Below, piece by piece: positions 49,948 to 61,564 of a DNA stretch of 64,000 nucleotides. Under the pieces are notes generated by a model. The model made no database searches. It saw only the letters and a list, made by a program, of their open reading frames with translations, and was not told the DNA's origin. The position numbers and the translations under genes were made by a program. The stretch's first letter is position 1; each line of letters opens with the position of its first letter. This DNA is from Candidatus Altimarinota bacterium (GTDB lineage: Bacteria; Patescibacteriota; Gracilibacteria; BD1-5; UBA2023): positions 62,001 to 126,000 of the forward strand of contig JAQTON010000003.1 of assembly GCA_028713325.1 (NCBI GenBank), read 5' to 3'.

Positions 49948-52014
49948 TTATTCTCCAAATACCTGCGTGTAGTATACTTGTCCATCCTTTACGACATAGC
50001 CAATTCCTATATTTTTCCAATCATCAAGCATATTCGCTCGATGTCCTCCGCTATTGGCAAGACCGATGAGGAGCACTTTGAAGCTTATATTTCCACCGGC
50101 AATATTTTCACCGATAACTCCCGCAATCATGATGTTATTGTGTTTTGCGGTTCCGTTGATTTTATTGCCATTTGAATCGGTATGCGAGAGATTATTGTGC
50201 AGAGCCATATCTTTGGACTTGATAGTGGCAAGACTATTCAAGGTATCATCGAGGGCAAGAGCGGATTTTCCAGATTTTGCACGGAGAGCATTGACGAATT
50301 TCAATGATTCGAGTGCGACAACGGAATCATCGGTGGCACTTATTTCTTTCTGTGTGCCATCATAATCGTTTGGATATACCGGAAGAACATCCCCATACAC
50401 AAGGGGTCCATTATAGGCAGCGAAACCATTGTCGTAATTTACCTCTACGAGATAGAGTCCTGTCTGTTTCAATGAAAGAGTCTTTTCAAAAACCTTTCCC
50501 CGTTTCATATATTTGTCCGTATCGATGCTCGCGGCATCGAAAGTATATTTTTCTACACTTCCATCGGGAAGAATGAGAAGGATATCGCTTTTTACATTTT
50601 TTCCTTCCCGAACTATTCCGCGGATAATGAGATTTCCATTTTCTTCCATTACTGTGATATTCTCGTTTTTTTCTTCTTTGTACCCGGAAGCAAGAGTCAT
50701 GGTCCTGTTAAAAATAGTGACAGGAAGGGTATAGGTATCATGGGAAAATGAAGTGGAGCTCTCTTGGGAACTTACTTCTACGGAAACCGGTTTGTTGATA
50801 TCGAGAGATTTCAGTGCATCGCCCCGTATGGCGATAACTCAAAAACCCCTGTATACAAAGGTTTCCGTATCGCTTTTAATGGTAAGAGTATGAAGGTTTT
50901 TCGGAGAGAAACGGAAAAAATACGTGGATGTTAGATCGGGAAGCTCCACACGTTCTATCTCCAATTTCTCCAATTTTTCCGGAGTTTTTACCGAGGAGAT
51001 AAGTTTTTTTGCAGAAAAGAGAGAATCTTCCAGAACCGTTATTTCGAGAAAAGTACTTGTATTAAAACCTAAACCAGAAGCCAATACTATCTGGTATACT
51101 CCTGTTTCCTCCAGAGGGTAACTATATTCGAATTGTCCATTCGGTAGCTTTTTTGCACCGAGAGTGACGCTTTTTCAAGAAGGGGATGTAAGATAGAGTA
51201 TAGTATACTCGTTTCCGAGAAGTTCCTGTCAGGTGATATGAAACGTTTCATTTTTCAGATAAGTATTTGGTATGTTTGAATCCAGCGTTATTCAGAGATT
51301 CGAGAAGACGCCGGTTCGTAAGACTTCTTTTGTGTAATTTTTTGAAACAACTCCCAGAGTGTTGCGGGTTCCTTGCAGCCTCCCGCTGGAAATCTTCCCA
51401 ATAGTTTCAAACGCGGTTTTGCTGAGATCGGTAACATTCGGATATCGGGAACAATTCGGACGATCATTCGTTTTGACGATGACGGAGGTGTTGCCTTTTC
51501 CGATTTGGAGAAGGGTGTTAAAAGGGATTTCGCATACAGCGGCAGAGAAATATTCTTGCGAGAAGAGATTTCCGTTGGAAGTTTTTCTTCCCTCAAAAAT
51601 ATCCGAATAATAGGTAATGTCAGTACTTTCCCCAAGGATTTCCATCCCACCTGGCACATCTTGGATTTTTTCAAGATTTGGGGGTACGGTGAGATTTTTA
51701 AGATTTTGAATAAAAATTATCGTCTCTCTGTAACCATCACGAAAAAGCTTCGCTTGTTCTTTGAGTTTCGCCGTATCGCGTTTTTTAAAAGCGGTATCGA
51801 TAGAAACGAGAATTTCTCCGAGTCGGACTTTTCTCTCCTCGACGTTTTTTTTCGAATTTTCATCGAGAATCATTTTACTCGCTTTTTGCTCGATTCTCAA
51901 ATTCACTTGCTCATAGGCTTTTCCCAGTACTGGATGAGAAAAACTCGGTGTCGCAGAAACGCCCTGCAAGAGGGAGAGAAAGAAAAGCGATAGGAAGAAG
52001 AGATTTTTTTTCAT
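49948..52014 (-). CDS. Secreted protein with RlpA-like double-psi barrel and CAP domain
   Basis: 688 residues, signal peptide MKKNLFFLSLFF.., cleavage after VSA. Residues about 120-245 match the RlpA-like barrel: ITYYSDIFEGRKTSNGNLFS, VIVKTNDRPNC, VTDLSKTAFETIG. The middle (about 250-540) looks like Ig-type beta domains. The end (about 565-688) is a CAP/SCP domain: VNALRAKSGKSALALDD, HTDSNGNKI, GENIAGG, GGHRANMLDDWKNIGIGY. Four TGA codons join the parts. RlpA barrels act on or bind peptidoglycan. The CAP function varies. An unusual architecture. Confidence 0.82.
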
Positions 52015-52033
52015 ATGATGAAAATGAAAACCC

Positions 52034-52061
52034 ATTATATCCGAGTAAATATAAAATGCAA
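52034..52061 (-). promoter_or_regulatory. Promoter of the DPBB/CAP and propeller genes
   Basis: Minus strand TTGCAT (52061-52056), 16 bp, TATAAT (52039-52034), about 20 bp before the ATG. Confidence 0.6.
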
Positions 52062-52169
52062 ATGGAATAATATTCGTCTTCTGGAATTCCCGAGTTTCCC
52101 TATATTTTTAGCTCCATTCGTTAAAAAATTCGATTCTGAAAACCGGTTAGTATGACGAGGATGATACTT

Positions 52170-52610
52170 TTAAAAGATGGCTGTTTTTATAGAGTGCAAT
52201 ATGTTCGATACTCTTTTTCTGATGGTGAGGATCTCTGTCATTACGCCTGATCAGAGTTTTCCGTAAAATTCGTGGGCGAATGCCTTCCAGTTGTTATTTT
52301 CTAAACAGTTTTTCAGAAAAAGCGTAAGCTTTCCTCCCCCGTTTAAAACCAGTTCAATTATCTGAAAAGTGGAATCATCGAGATAGTGTATCATGCCCGA
52401 CATATAGTGTGCCTTAATTTTTTTGGTGGTTTTTCCTCGCATATCGATTCCCGTATTTCCCCAAGAAAGAGCCTTGTATACTCATGCCTTTGCTCGATCA
52501 ATCACCAATCTCATCTCCTCGGTAACGGAGCGTTTAATAATCCTTCATTGCTCGTAACAAGAAATGGTATCAGGGATTTTTTCTCCGGAAAGGACTCCTA
52601 CATAACTCAT
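52170..52610 (-). CDS. Hypothetical protein, 146 residues
   Basis: Reads MSYVGVLSGEKIPDTISCYE and continues to TAA only with three TGA codons as Gly (YKVG-type sites at about residues 22, 44 and 121). It is soluble, with a predicted mixed fold and no recognised family. A segment DDSTFQIIELVLNGGGKLTL is the most hydrophobic. It has its own promoter. Confidence 0.65.
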
Positions 52611-52645
52611 ATTTAAAAATGCTTATCATATATAATAGGATGCCA

Positions 52646-52673
52646 TTTATAATCAAAAATACTTTTATGTCAA
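52646..52673 (-). promoter_or_regulatory. Promoter for the 52170 gene
   Basis: Minus strand TTGACA (52673-52668), 16 bp, TATAAA (52651-52646), at the 3' end of dprA. Confidence 0.6.
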
Positions 52674-52676
52674 AAA

Positions 52677-53771
52677 TTATTTTATATTATAGCTCCCATC
52701 GATATTCATTTTCACGATTCCATGTACTTCCATTATAGAGAGTTTGAATGCAATGGTCGCAATGTCCATACCGAGTCTGTTCTCAATGGATGATATATCA
52801 AGCGGTTCGGATTCTATGAGTCTGTAAATGGATTCCTCCAAGGGGTCATCAAATTTTCGGACATGTATCAGCTCTTTGTTTTCTCTTTCGATGGTTATCG
52901 GTTCGTACTCGGAAAGAATATCCGTTGCACCAAGAATAAGTTTTGCTTGTCCATCCCGAATGAGCATATTGGTTCCGGTACTTGTCGCTTTAGTAACCTC
53001 TCCTGGGAGTGCAAAAACATCTCGTCCAAAATCGAGAGCGAGCCCTGCGGTGATGAGCGTTCCCGATTTTTCTGCCGCTTCTGTGACGAGAGTTCCTTTG
53101 GACATCCCCGCAACTATTTCATTGCGGATAGGAAAGTTATAGGGTTCCGGTCCCATTCCAATCGGAAACGGCGATACGAGTGCTCATCCCGAAGTGAGAA
53201 TCTGGTTAAAAAATTCTTTATTTTCCTTTGGATAACACCGATCAATTCCAGTTCCAAAAACCGCCAAGGTATATCCTTTATTTTCCAGAGTGATTTTATG
53301 TGCAAGGGAATCCACTCCATAAGCACCTCCGGATACGATTCCATATCATCTCTGTATGAGATCGGGTATGATATTTGAGAGAGTAATTCGTGAATAGGGA
53401 GTACTTTTTCGGGAACCGACTACAGAGATAAGATTCGTATGCAGGGGAAGTGTTCCCCGAACATAGAGGAAATAGGGACAAACGGGCGTTTGTCTCAAAA
53501 GTTCCGGATAGAGCGGATCTTTGAGAGTGATGATTTGCACATCCAATTTCTTTATAAGCTCAGAAATTTTAGTTGTGTCGAATTCTTCTTTGGTCTTGAG
53601 TATTATCTGAATTTTCTCATCTTTGAATCCAAGCTTTTCAAGAATTTGAAAATCGAGCTTGTTGTAAAAATCCTCATAATTCTCCTCTTTCTCGAAGATA
53701 CGAGAAAGGGCTCTTTGGGACAATCCAATGGAGTGAAGATAGACGAGAAAAAGGAGATTGGTTATGGTCAT
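52677..53771 (-). CDS. dprA: DNA processing protein DprA
   Basis: 364 residues. Rossmann-like core with VVGSRKSTPYSRITL, GIVSGGAYGVDSLAH, GTGIDRCYPKENKEF, FPIRNEIVAGMSKGTLVTEA, SGTLITAGLALDFGRDVFALPG, then a DprA-type winged helix. Two TGA codons bridge the halves. Established: it loads RecA on incoming single-stranded DNA in natural transformation. It starts 2 bp after the tilS stop. Confidence 0.93.
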
Positions 53772-53773
53772 GG

Positions 53774-54712
53774 TTATGAGAGATGAGAATCAAAATATAT
53801 CCGTCCATTTCTTTTTTCCAAATGGAGTTTCCCCAATTCCTTTTTCGTATAGTTTCCTTTGTTTCCGATAAATCGGATGATTTCGGCGATACCTCTTTCG
53901 GAAAGTCCAATGGTTCCATTATTGGCTCGCTCATAGATATATCGAATCACTTCTCTCTGTAAAAAAGGAGAGAGAATCTGAAAATCTTCGACACTGAAAG
54001 AGGATTCTCATCTGAGAAAAACTTCTACCTGCTTGTTGATAAAATCAACAAGTTCCGTCATATATCTCATAAAAGATATCATATTCTTGCGATACTCTGG
54101 ATTGATACGTTCAAACTCGTTGATGATGTTGAGTCGGAGGTGATTGCGAAGATACGTATCATCGGCATTGGTTGAGTCGAGCCTATAGGGAACACTTTCT
54201 TTTTCTAGTTTCTTTAGAATTTCGGTTTTTGAAACATTGAGAAGCGGTCGAAGTATGTGTCAGTTTTGTTCCGGAACTCCCGTAAGTCCATGAATTTTAC
54301 TTCCGCGAATGAGATGGAACATAAGGGTTTCTATGCTATCATCGAGATGATGGGCAGTAAGAATATACCTTGCCTCATATTTTATCCGTGTCTGTTCGAG
54401 AAAATCGTATCGCTCGATGCGTGCCGTTTCCTCGATTCATTTTTTTGTCGTCTGAGCTATACTGGTTATATTTTTTTTCGTACTCGTAAAAATAATATGA
54501 TTTTCTTTGCAAAAATCCCGCAGAAACTCCTCGTCCCCCTCGCTTTCTGGTCATCGCAGGCAGTGGTTGAAATGAGCAACGATGAGGTGCTCATTCGGAA
54601 GGATTTTTATAATCTCTGAGAGGAGATACATACTATCCGGTCCTCAAGAACAGGCAATTATAAGAATATCACTGGAAGTCAATTGATATTTTTGAAAGAA
54701 ATTTTTGAGCAT
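53774..54712 (-). CDS. tilS: tRNA(Ile)-lysidine synthase
   Basis: 312 residues, entirely hidden under the standard code. PP-loop ACSG-GPDSMYLL with the first Gly as TGA, then HFNHCLRG-PESEGDEEFL, LTAHHLDDSIETLMF and RNHLRLNIINEF. Five TGA codons. It converts the CAU anticodon wobble C to lysidine so the tRNA reads AUA. The C-terminal domain is short. Confidence 0.92.
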
Positions 54713-54718
54713 AGATTT

Positions 54719-55045
54719 TTATTCTTTTAAAGATATTCGTTCTTTGTTAAGTTGTTTGATAAAGTCGAGAAAATCATCATCCGGGGCAACCTTATTGAGC
54801 ATGGTTTTTTTGCACCGTGTACATTGGTGTCGTATCATATATCCTTTATTTTTTCGATAATCTACATCTATCGGTTGCATTTTTCCATGACACTGAGATG
54901 CTCGGTCTCATGGGCTTATATCATCTACATGTTTGGAACAGAGACAAAAAGGACAGTGATTACGTGCCGACCCTTCCGGATGAATAATAACCGATTTGTG
55001 ACAATATTCACATTCAAAAGATTCGTTATACATTACAAAGGACAT
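54719..55045 (-). CDS. RNHCP domain protein
   Basis: 108 residues. CEYCHKSV, the namesake RNHCPFCLCSKHVDDISPG-DRASQC with TGA as Gly, and CTRCKK give three Cys pairs, probably zinc-binding. The biochemical function of the family is unknown to me. Start chosen at 55045; ATG 55033 is an alternative. Between the 55050 gene (4 bp) and tilS (6 bp) in one operon. Confidence 0.85.
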
Positions 55046-55049
55046 ACTC

Positions 55050-55538
55050 TTATGATTCAATATTATTGTTAAAATGACTTGCAAACTTTCCAAGAAAGTG
55101 TATGAGTTTGGTTTCATCAAATGGATATTTTTGCATGAGACTACCGAGCGATTCGGTGGAATTATTCAGTGCTATGTAGTAATCTCACTCTCGAACCATG
55201 ACGTCAAAGAGGGCTCCATCCTGATTCCAGGTAAAAACTCATTCACCATCGGCGAGGGCATTTTTTTTCATGATACGATTTAAAAAAAAATCGATATTCC
55301 CAATAACACGATCTCGCCAATTTTTATCGGCAATGGCATTTTTTCAGTATTCCCTATGATATATGAGCTCATATCCAGAGTGGAGTTTTCGAAGAATGAG
55401 TATTTCATCGAAAAGAAGAAAAGAAAACTCTTCTGTAAGTTCTTTGAAAAAAGAATCGGTCTCTTTTGGGAAATCTACAAGCGGACACGATCGAATGACC
55501 GACAGGGATTGTTTTTTTCTGAAGAGAAATCCAAACAT
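55050..55538 (-). CDS. Hypothetical protein, 162 residues
   Basis: Begins MFGFLFRKKQSLSVIRSC. Three TGA codons (after HRE-Y, in GEG-VFT and before the motif ERVMVDF) are read as Gly to reach TAA at 55050. Acidic and aromatic, soluble. No family is recognised. It is tightly packed, 3 bp downstream of the 55542 gene and 4 bp before RNHCP. Confidence 0.7.
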
Positions 55539-55541
55539 AGG

Positions 55542-56081
55542 TTAACGGGTTTTAAAGAAACGAACTTCCTGTCATCCCTGATTAATGTATGTTGTATTTT
55601 CACGGAGTATCTGCCATACTTTATACGGATGCGGTATAAAATGTATGGTTCGCACCTCGTCTTTTTGCTGCTCCATAATGAGATGACCGTACCCGAAGAT
55701 ATTTGCGAAAAGCCCATGACATTCTACGTCGATTTTCATAACTTTTCAGAGATCCATTATCTCGAGATCTTCTTGAAGTATGAGAGAACTATTGAGGATA
55801 ATGAACTTATCGCGAACGATGATGACGAGTCGGTTGTAGTATCGGATGATTCCGAGTATGAGCTGGATGAATCCGTAGTTTACCAAAAGAAATATGACGG
55901 GAAAAAACACGTAATTGACGATATCGGAGGTATCTTTGTTCAGGTCTTGTTTATAGACCAAAAGAGCGGCAAAAAGTATTCCCACTATGAGAATCAAAAA
56001 AAGAAATTTTGCTACGAGATACAAAAAATAGATAAAATGTCTCGTGATGATAGTATAATTCTCTTCTACAAGGATATCCAT
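55542..56081 (-). CDS. Membrane protein with bacterial PH-like domain
   Basis: 179 residues. Two membrane helices (about 16-40 and 57-80) are followed by a beta-rich domain, RDKFIILNSSLILQEDLEIMDLG-KVMKID then HGLFANIFGYGHLIME, resembling bPH domains. Two TGA codons. A long plus-strand open frame over this region is a shadow, because the minus frame fits the operon and code. The domain call is tentative. Confidence 0.65.
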
Positions 56082-56090
56082 ATGAAGGAA

Positions 56091-56327
56091 TTATAAAAGA
56101 GTAAGAATGCCTATGACTGAAATCGCGAACAAAAGGACAAAAAGAATACGAACGATAATCTTGAGTTTCCGGTCTATGATCTTGAGTCCATCCTCTCAAA
56201 TCGGCCAGAGCTTCTCAACGTGACGTCTGTGTATAGAATTGAGACGGAGCTCAAAGAAGATAACTATGAAAATAAACGAAATAGTGTAGACACTGAGGAT
56301 AATAAGCTGAAATTCGGTTAATGGCAT
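56091..56327 (-). CDS. Small two-helix membrane protein
   Basis: 78 residues, MPLTEFQLIILSVYTISF start, helices at about 6-27 and 57-78, a basic loop RLNSIHRRHVEKLWPIG with TGA as the final Gly. First gene of the minus-strand operon leading to dprA. No family is recognised. Confidence 0.6.
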
Positions 56328-56372
56328 GATTTCTCTGGTTAATTTGAGGAGATAGGATGTCAAACTGATTGT

Positions 56373-56399
56373 ATTATAATGATATTCATATTTTTGCAA
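56373..56399 (-). promoter_or_regulatory. Promoter of the RNHCP-tilS-dprA operon
   Basis: Minus strand TTGCAA (56399-56394), 15 bp, TATAAT (56378-56373). It uses the same palindromic -35 as the plus-strand promoter. Confidence 0.55.
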
Positions 56400-56422
56400 T
56401 ACTAATTATTATATGATAGAAT
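56394..56422 (+). promoter_or_regulatory. Promoter for the PilB-like gene
   Basis: TTGCAA (56394-56399), 17 bp, TAGAAT (56417-56422), 35 bp before ATG 56457. Confidence 0.55.
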
Positions 56423-56456
56423 GCTACCGAGTATATCGTTTACGTCATTTCTATTT

Positions 56457-57764
56457 ATGCCGATTCAAAATGAAGAAGACTTTAAAAAGATAAAGGAGGC
56501 ACTTCAGAGAGAAGATGCCGGATTTCATTCCGATAAATTTCAAGAGCTTAAGCGTTTTGTTTGAGAAGCTCTTTTGAGACAAGACTCTGACACGGCACTG
56601 ACTCTTATTACCAAAGGAGCTCTTTCTCTCGGAGGATCCGATATCCACTATGATGTTAAATCTACATCCGTGGGAGTGCGACTCCGAATTGATGGGAATC
56701 TCGTGACGATATTTGAGCTCACTTTCGCGGAATATAAACTTGTTTTGGAACGACTCAAATATAAATCCAATATGAAGTTGAATCTTACGCAGATTCCACA
56801 GGATGGAAAATATCGCATCGAGGATGCAGGTGATCGCATCGATGTGCGTGTTTCCACACTTCCGGTGAAACTTGGCGAGAATGTCGTATGTCGAATTCTC
56901 GATTCCACCAACTCGATTCCGGTGATGAGTGATCTCGGATTTATGTGGACCTCCAAACGTCAGATTGAAAAAAGTACTCAGAAGAAAAATGGGATGATTC
57001 TTGTTACCGGACCGACAGGAAGCGGTAAAACCACTACACTCTATTCTATCCTTGCAACACTCAATACTTCGGAAAAAAAGGTCATTACCCTTGAGGACCC
57101 CATCGAATATGAACTGGAAGGAGTGGTGCAATCAGAAGTAAACGAAAAAAATAATTATACCTATGCGAGTGGACTTAAGGCACTCCTTCGTCAGGATCCG
57201 GATGTTATTATGATCGGAGAAATACGTGATCTGGAAACGGCCGATATTGCAGCACAAGCTTCTCTTACCGGACATCTTGTCCTTTCTACGCTCCATACGA
57301 AGAGTGCATCGGAAACGATAGAACGTCTGACTAATATGGGACTTCCTTCCTATGTACTCGCCTCGTCTATCGACATCATCATCGCTCAGCGACTGGTTCG
57401 AAAGATCTGTTCGCATTGTTCGGAATCGTACGAAGCAACCCCGGAAGAAAATGATATCATTAAATGGATGATGCAGGATATAGGAATTGAGGCAGTTTCA
57501 AAGGCGAAGAAAAAAGGATTTACCCTTCATCGCGGAAAAGGATGTGAACACTGTGGTTACACCGGATTCAAGGGGCGAATCGGCATCTTTGAGGTGCTTT
57601 ATTTCTCCGATGAAATTCGTTCGCTTATCCGTCAAGGAGCAAGTCCTTCCGCGATACTCAAGCAGGGACGGGAGCAGGACTTGATACTCATGCGAGAGGA
57701 TGGAGTTCTGAAAGCGATGCGAGGAAAAACGACACTGGAGGAATTATTCAGCGTTATTGATTAA
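56457..57764 (+). CDS. Type IV pilus assembly ATPase, PilB/GspE family
   Basis: 435 residues. N2 domain with GGSDIHYDVKSTSVGVRLRI, Walker A VTGPTGSGKTTTLY, Asp box TLEDPIEYELEG, Walker B ALLRQDPDVIMIGEIRD, His box GHLVLSTLHT, and a zinc Cys pair set (CSHC, CEHC). One TGA (RFVG-EALL) extends the N-terminus to ATG 56457. It powers pilus extension and is the probable motor for the prepilins at the left edge. The N1 domain is short. Confidence 0.9.
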
Positions 57765-57770
57765 AAACTA

Positions 57771-57797
57771 TTTACAAAATATAAAAAAAGCTATACT
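57771..57797 (+). promoter_or_regulatory. Promoter for zwf
   Basis: TTTACA (57771-57776), 15 bp, TATACT (57792-57797), 47 bp before ATG 57845. Confidence 0.5.
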
Positions 57798-57844
57798 TCC
57801 ATTTGAAAATAGAGCTTTTTTTATTTCTTCGACAATACATTTCT

Positions 57845-59233
57845 ATGCCACAAACCCCTCAGAAAAATCTCCTCGTCATATTCGGTGCTACGGGAGATCT
57901 TGCGAAACGTAAACTTATACCGGCACTTTTTTCTCTCTATAGTCAAAAGACACTGGAAGATACCTCCATTCTCGCAATCGGAAGAAAATCCTTTCGTTCG
58001 GAAGAGTTTCGTACATATCTCAAGTCCGAATCTCTTATAAAGACTGAGTCTATGGACAATAGGGAGAGGTTTTTGAAAAAAATAGACTATCTCGAACTTT
58101 CGATGAACGATTCAGCCGGATATGAACCGCTTCGGGAATTCACCAAAATATATTCAGAAAAAAACATTACATTTTATCTTTCGGTGCCACAGGAGCTTTT
58201 TGAACCCATTGTTTCCGGTATTACCCATATAGGACTCAATACCCCTCTTTCTCGCATTGCCTTTGAAAAACCGTTTGGATCCGATCTGGAGAGTGCGACG
58301 AAATTAAACGCATTTGTCGCATGAGCTTTTTCTGAAGACCAGATTTTTCGAATCGATCATTATGTTGGAAAAGAGACGATTCAAAATATCCTCGCTTTCC
58401 GATTCGCAAACTCGCTCTTCGAGCCGGTCTGGAACAATCATTATATCGATAATATTCAAATTACCGCCACCGAATCGCTTGGTGTGGAAGGTCGCGGAGC
58501 TTATTACGATCATTCTGGAGCACTCCGAGATATGGTACAAAATCATCTCTTTCAGGTGCTCGCCCTCGCCACGATGGAACCACCCCATACTCTCACGAGC
58601 ACTGCCATTCATGACGAAAAAGTGAAAGTTATTCGATCCCTTCGACTCGGAAAGGATCTCGCGTCTCATGTCGTTTTCGGTCAATACATCGGATACAAGA
58701 ACGAACCATGAATACCGGAAGTTTCTCGGACGGAAACATTTGCCGCTCTCCGACTCGAGGTTCATAATTGGCGACTGAAAGGTATACCAATTTACTTGCG
58801 AACCGGAAAAGCACTCGCCGAGAAGAAAACAAAAGTGGTCATAGAATTCCGAAAAAACGCATCCATTCTCTATAACGAGCAGGATGAACTTGAGCGGAAC
58901 CGTATCATATTTGAGATATCGCCCTATGAGGGAATTTCCGTCGGCTTTAATGTCAAAGAATATGGAGAAACGAAAAAAACTCGTGCAGTTTGGTCGGAAT
59001 TCATACAAACCAAAGAAGGACCGGAGGCATATGAACGCATCCTTTCGGATCTCCTTTTAGGCGACCATACGCTCTTTACGAGGTGGGATATGATTGAGGA
59101 GTCATGGAAGATTGTCGATCATCTCGTTAATTGCAAGGAACACTGCCCCATGCTGTATCCTTATGAGATAGGAGGGGATGGTCCGGTCGCGGCCGATAGC
59201 CTCCTTGAAATGGATGGACGGGAGTGGTTTTAG
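57845..59233 (+). CDS. zwf: Glucose-6-phosphate 1-dehydrogenase
   Basis: 462 residues. NADP site [16 protein letters not shown], active site [10 protein letters not shown], and the conserved FEKPFG and RTGKAL. Two TGA codons (AFVAG-AFSED and NEPG-IPEV). First step of the oxidative pentose phosphate pathway. The pgl gene starts 26 bp downstream. Confidence 0.95.
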
Positions 59234-59259
59234 AAATCATTTTTTTAAAATCGTATTTT

Positions 59260-59952
59260 ATGCAAATAATCCATTCTTCCAATCCTGTCAACCTCACTCA
59301 AGAAGTGACTTGAACTTTTTTTCGCATACTTCAAACGATCGGAGAAAAACAATCGATAGTCACCATAGGTCTTTCTGGAGGAACTTCTCTTCAGTTATTC
59401 TATGGGAATTTGAGAGATTCTTTTTCTTCCGTAGACGTAAAGCTCCGCAAGAAAATTCGATTCGTATTTCTTGATGAACGGCTCGTTCCCCTTGATCATC
59501 CGGACAGTAATTATCGACTTCTTTCCGAAATACTTTTCGCTCCGCTCACTGAAAAACACCTCTTATCGACGGAACAAATTCTAAGCATTCGGACAGATAT
59601 CGAAAATTCCGAAAGAGACTATTTCTTTCGTGTTCCCTCTATCGATATCGGATTTTTCGGAGTCGGTTCGGACGGGCATATCGCTTCGCTCTTTCCTCAC
59701 CATAGAGGACTTCAGGATAAAAGTCATGGATATATCCTTATCCATGACTCACCAAAACCTCCATCAGACCGGATTTCCGTTTCCGTTTCCTTTACTCAAA
59801 AAATCCCCTTGGTATTCGTATTTTTTATCGGAGAAGGAAAACGAGAGGCATATAATCGATTCTTCGATGCGGGTACCCCAAAAGAGCAATGCCCGGCGAA
59901 ATATCTGCTCGGATGTAAGGATTGTCGGATAGTGACAGACTTGGAAGAATAA
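59260..59952 (+). CDS. pgl: 6-phosphogluconolactonase
   Basis: 230 residues from ATG 59260, with TGA as Gly in EVTG-TFF. GLSGGTS, FLDERLVPLDHPDSNY, GFFGVGSDGHIASLFP are the family motifs. Second step of the pathway, in an operon with zwf. Confidence 0.93.
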
Positions 59953-59980
59953 AAAACCACGAGAATTCTCGTGGTTTTTT
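59951..59980. terminator. Bidirectional terminator
   Basis: Perfect AAAAAACCACGAGAATTCTCGTGGTTTTTT between convergent pgl and gnd. Confidence 0.85.
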
Positions 59981-59993
59981 ATTGGGAAAGAAA

Positions 59994-61415
59994 TTATTTG
60001 TCACTCCATTCGGTATGGAACACTCCTTTTCGATCCGTCCGTTCATAGGTATGTGCTCCAAAAAAATCCCGAAGACCTTGGAGATAGTTTGCCGGATGTT
60101 CGTTATCGGTCATGGCTTCAAAATAGGAGAGGGAACTTCCGATAGTTGGAACAGCGATACCGTGTTCAATTATAATACTCACAACTCCATGCCAGTCTGG
60201 CACACTCTCTCGAAAAGCACTCATAACTTCGGGAATGGCGAAGAGGTGTGAAACTCACTCTGGAGCATCGAGGAAAGATTCATGGAGAAATGAGAGAATT
60301 TCCGCACGGATAATACATCCTCATTCCCAGATGCGAGAAATCTCCGCCAGATTCACCTCCCATCCTTCTTCGCGAGAAGCCTGGGTAATGAGATCATATC
60401 ATTGTGCATATGCTGAAAGAATGCTGGCATAGAGTCCATTCTTAAGAAGGGGAATAAATTTATTCAGAGGAGGAAGATTTTTCCCATGAAATTCCTCAAA
60501 AGTAGCGGAAAGTTCGGTTCGAAGTTTTTTGTTTGCGGAAATATTTCGTGCAAATACCGCTTCGGCAATAGTGGGAACACAAACATTACGTTCAAGAGCA
60601 TCGATAGCAGTCCATTTTCCTGTTCCTTTTTGCCCAGCACGGTCGAGGATATAATCTACAAGAGAGGCTCCATCTTGGAACTCGTCCTCTTTTCGGAGAA
60701 CCTTGAGAGATATATCAAACAAATAAGATCCGAGTTTCCCTTTTGAATAGTCCTCGAAAATATCGGCAATTCCCGGAGCGGAAAGATTGTAAAGTTTTCT
60801 TAGAGTATCATACGCCTCTGCCATTATTTGCATGACAGCATATTCGATTCCGTTGTGGACCATCTTGACGAAATGTCCGGAAGCCCCTCATCCTATATGA
60901 GTTACACAGGCTCATCCATTGAAATCGCGTGCGGCTATTGCTTCGAAAATCGGACGGAGTCGCACATAATTTTCTCCGCTTCCACCCGGCATAATACTTG
61001 GTCCATGAAGTGCTCCTTCTTCGCCACCGGACACACCGCATCCTACGAAGTGAATGCCTTTCGGAGCAAGATACGCTTCTCGACGGATAGTATCACGGTA
61101 GTAGGAATTTCCACAATCGATAATACAGTCGTCTGAATCAAGAAGGGGAAAAAGTTCTTCGATAACTGCGTCCACAGGTTTTCCAGCCTGCACCATAATG
61201 ATGATGTTTCTTGGACGCTCAATGGAAGCGACAAATTGAGAAAGACTCCGCGTCTCTCCGAACAGATGCTCATTTCCATATTGTTTTATAAACTCCTTCG
61301 TTTTTTCCTTTGTTCTATTATAGACGATGACATCGAAGTTTTTTGAAGCGATATTTCGAGCGAGATTTGCTCCCATAACAGCAAGACCGATGAGTCCGAT
61401 TTGAGTTTTTTTCAT
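59994..61415 (-). CDS. gnd: 6-phosphogluconate dehydrogenase, decarboxylating
   Basis: 473 residues, the long NADP-type form. GLIGLAVMGANLARN, VYNRTKEK, CGVSGGEEGALHGPSIMPGG, IGG-GASGHFVKMVHNGIEY and GQKGTGKWTAIDAL. About five TGA codons, such as FNG-GACVTHIG and WEG-GCII, join three otherwise separate fragments. Third step of the pathway, convergent to zwf-pgl. Confidence 0.95.
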
Positions 61416-61564
61416 AGAAAGACGGGTTATTGAATAATCGGAACCAATCATATAGGATTTCTTTTTCTTTGCAAGAAAGTTTTTGAGATTCCTTTAGATA
61501 AAAATCTATCTTTTTTCTTCTTTTTCCTTATACTCTCCGAGAAATATTTTTTATCACCCGTAAT

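Noticed and set aside
55356-56096. 246-codon plus-strand frame
   Set aside because: The opposite strand holds two genes with good starts, UAA stops and tight operon spacing once UGA is Gly. The plus frame has no motif or promoter.
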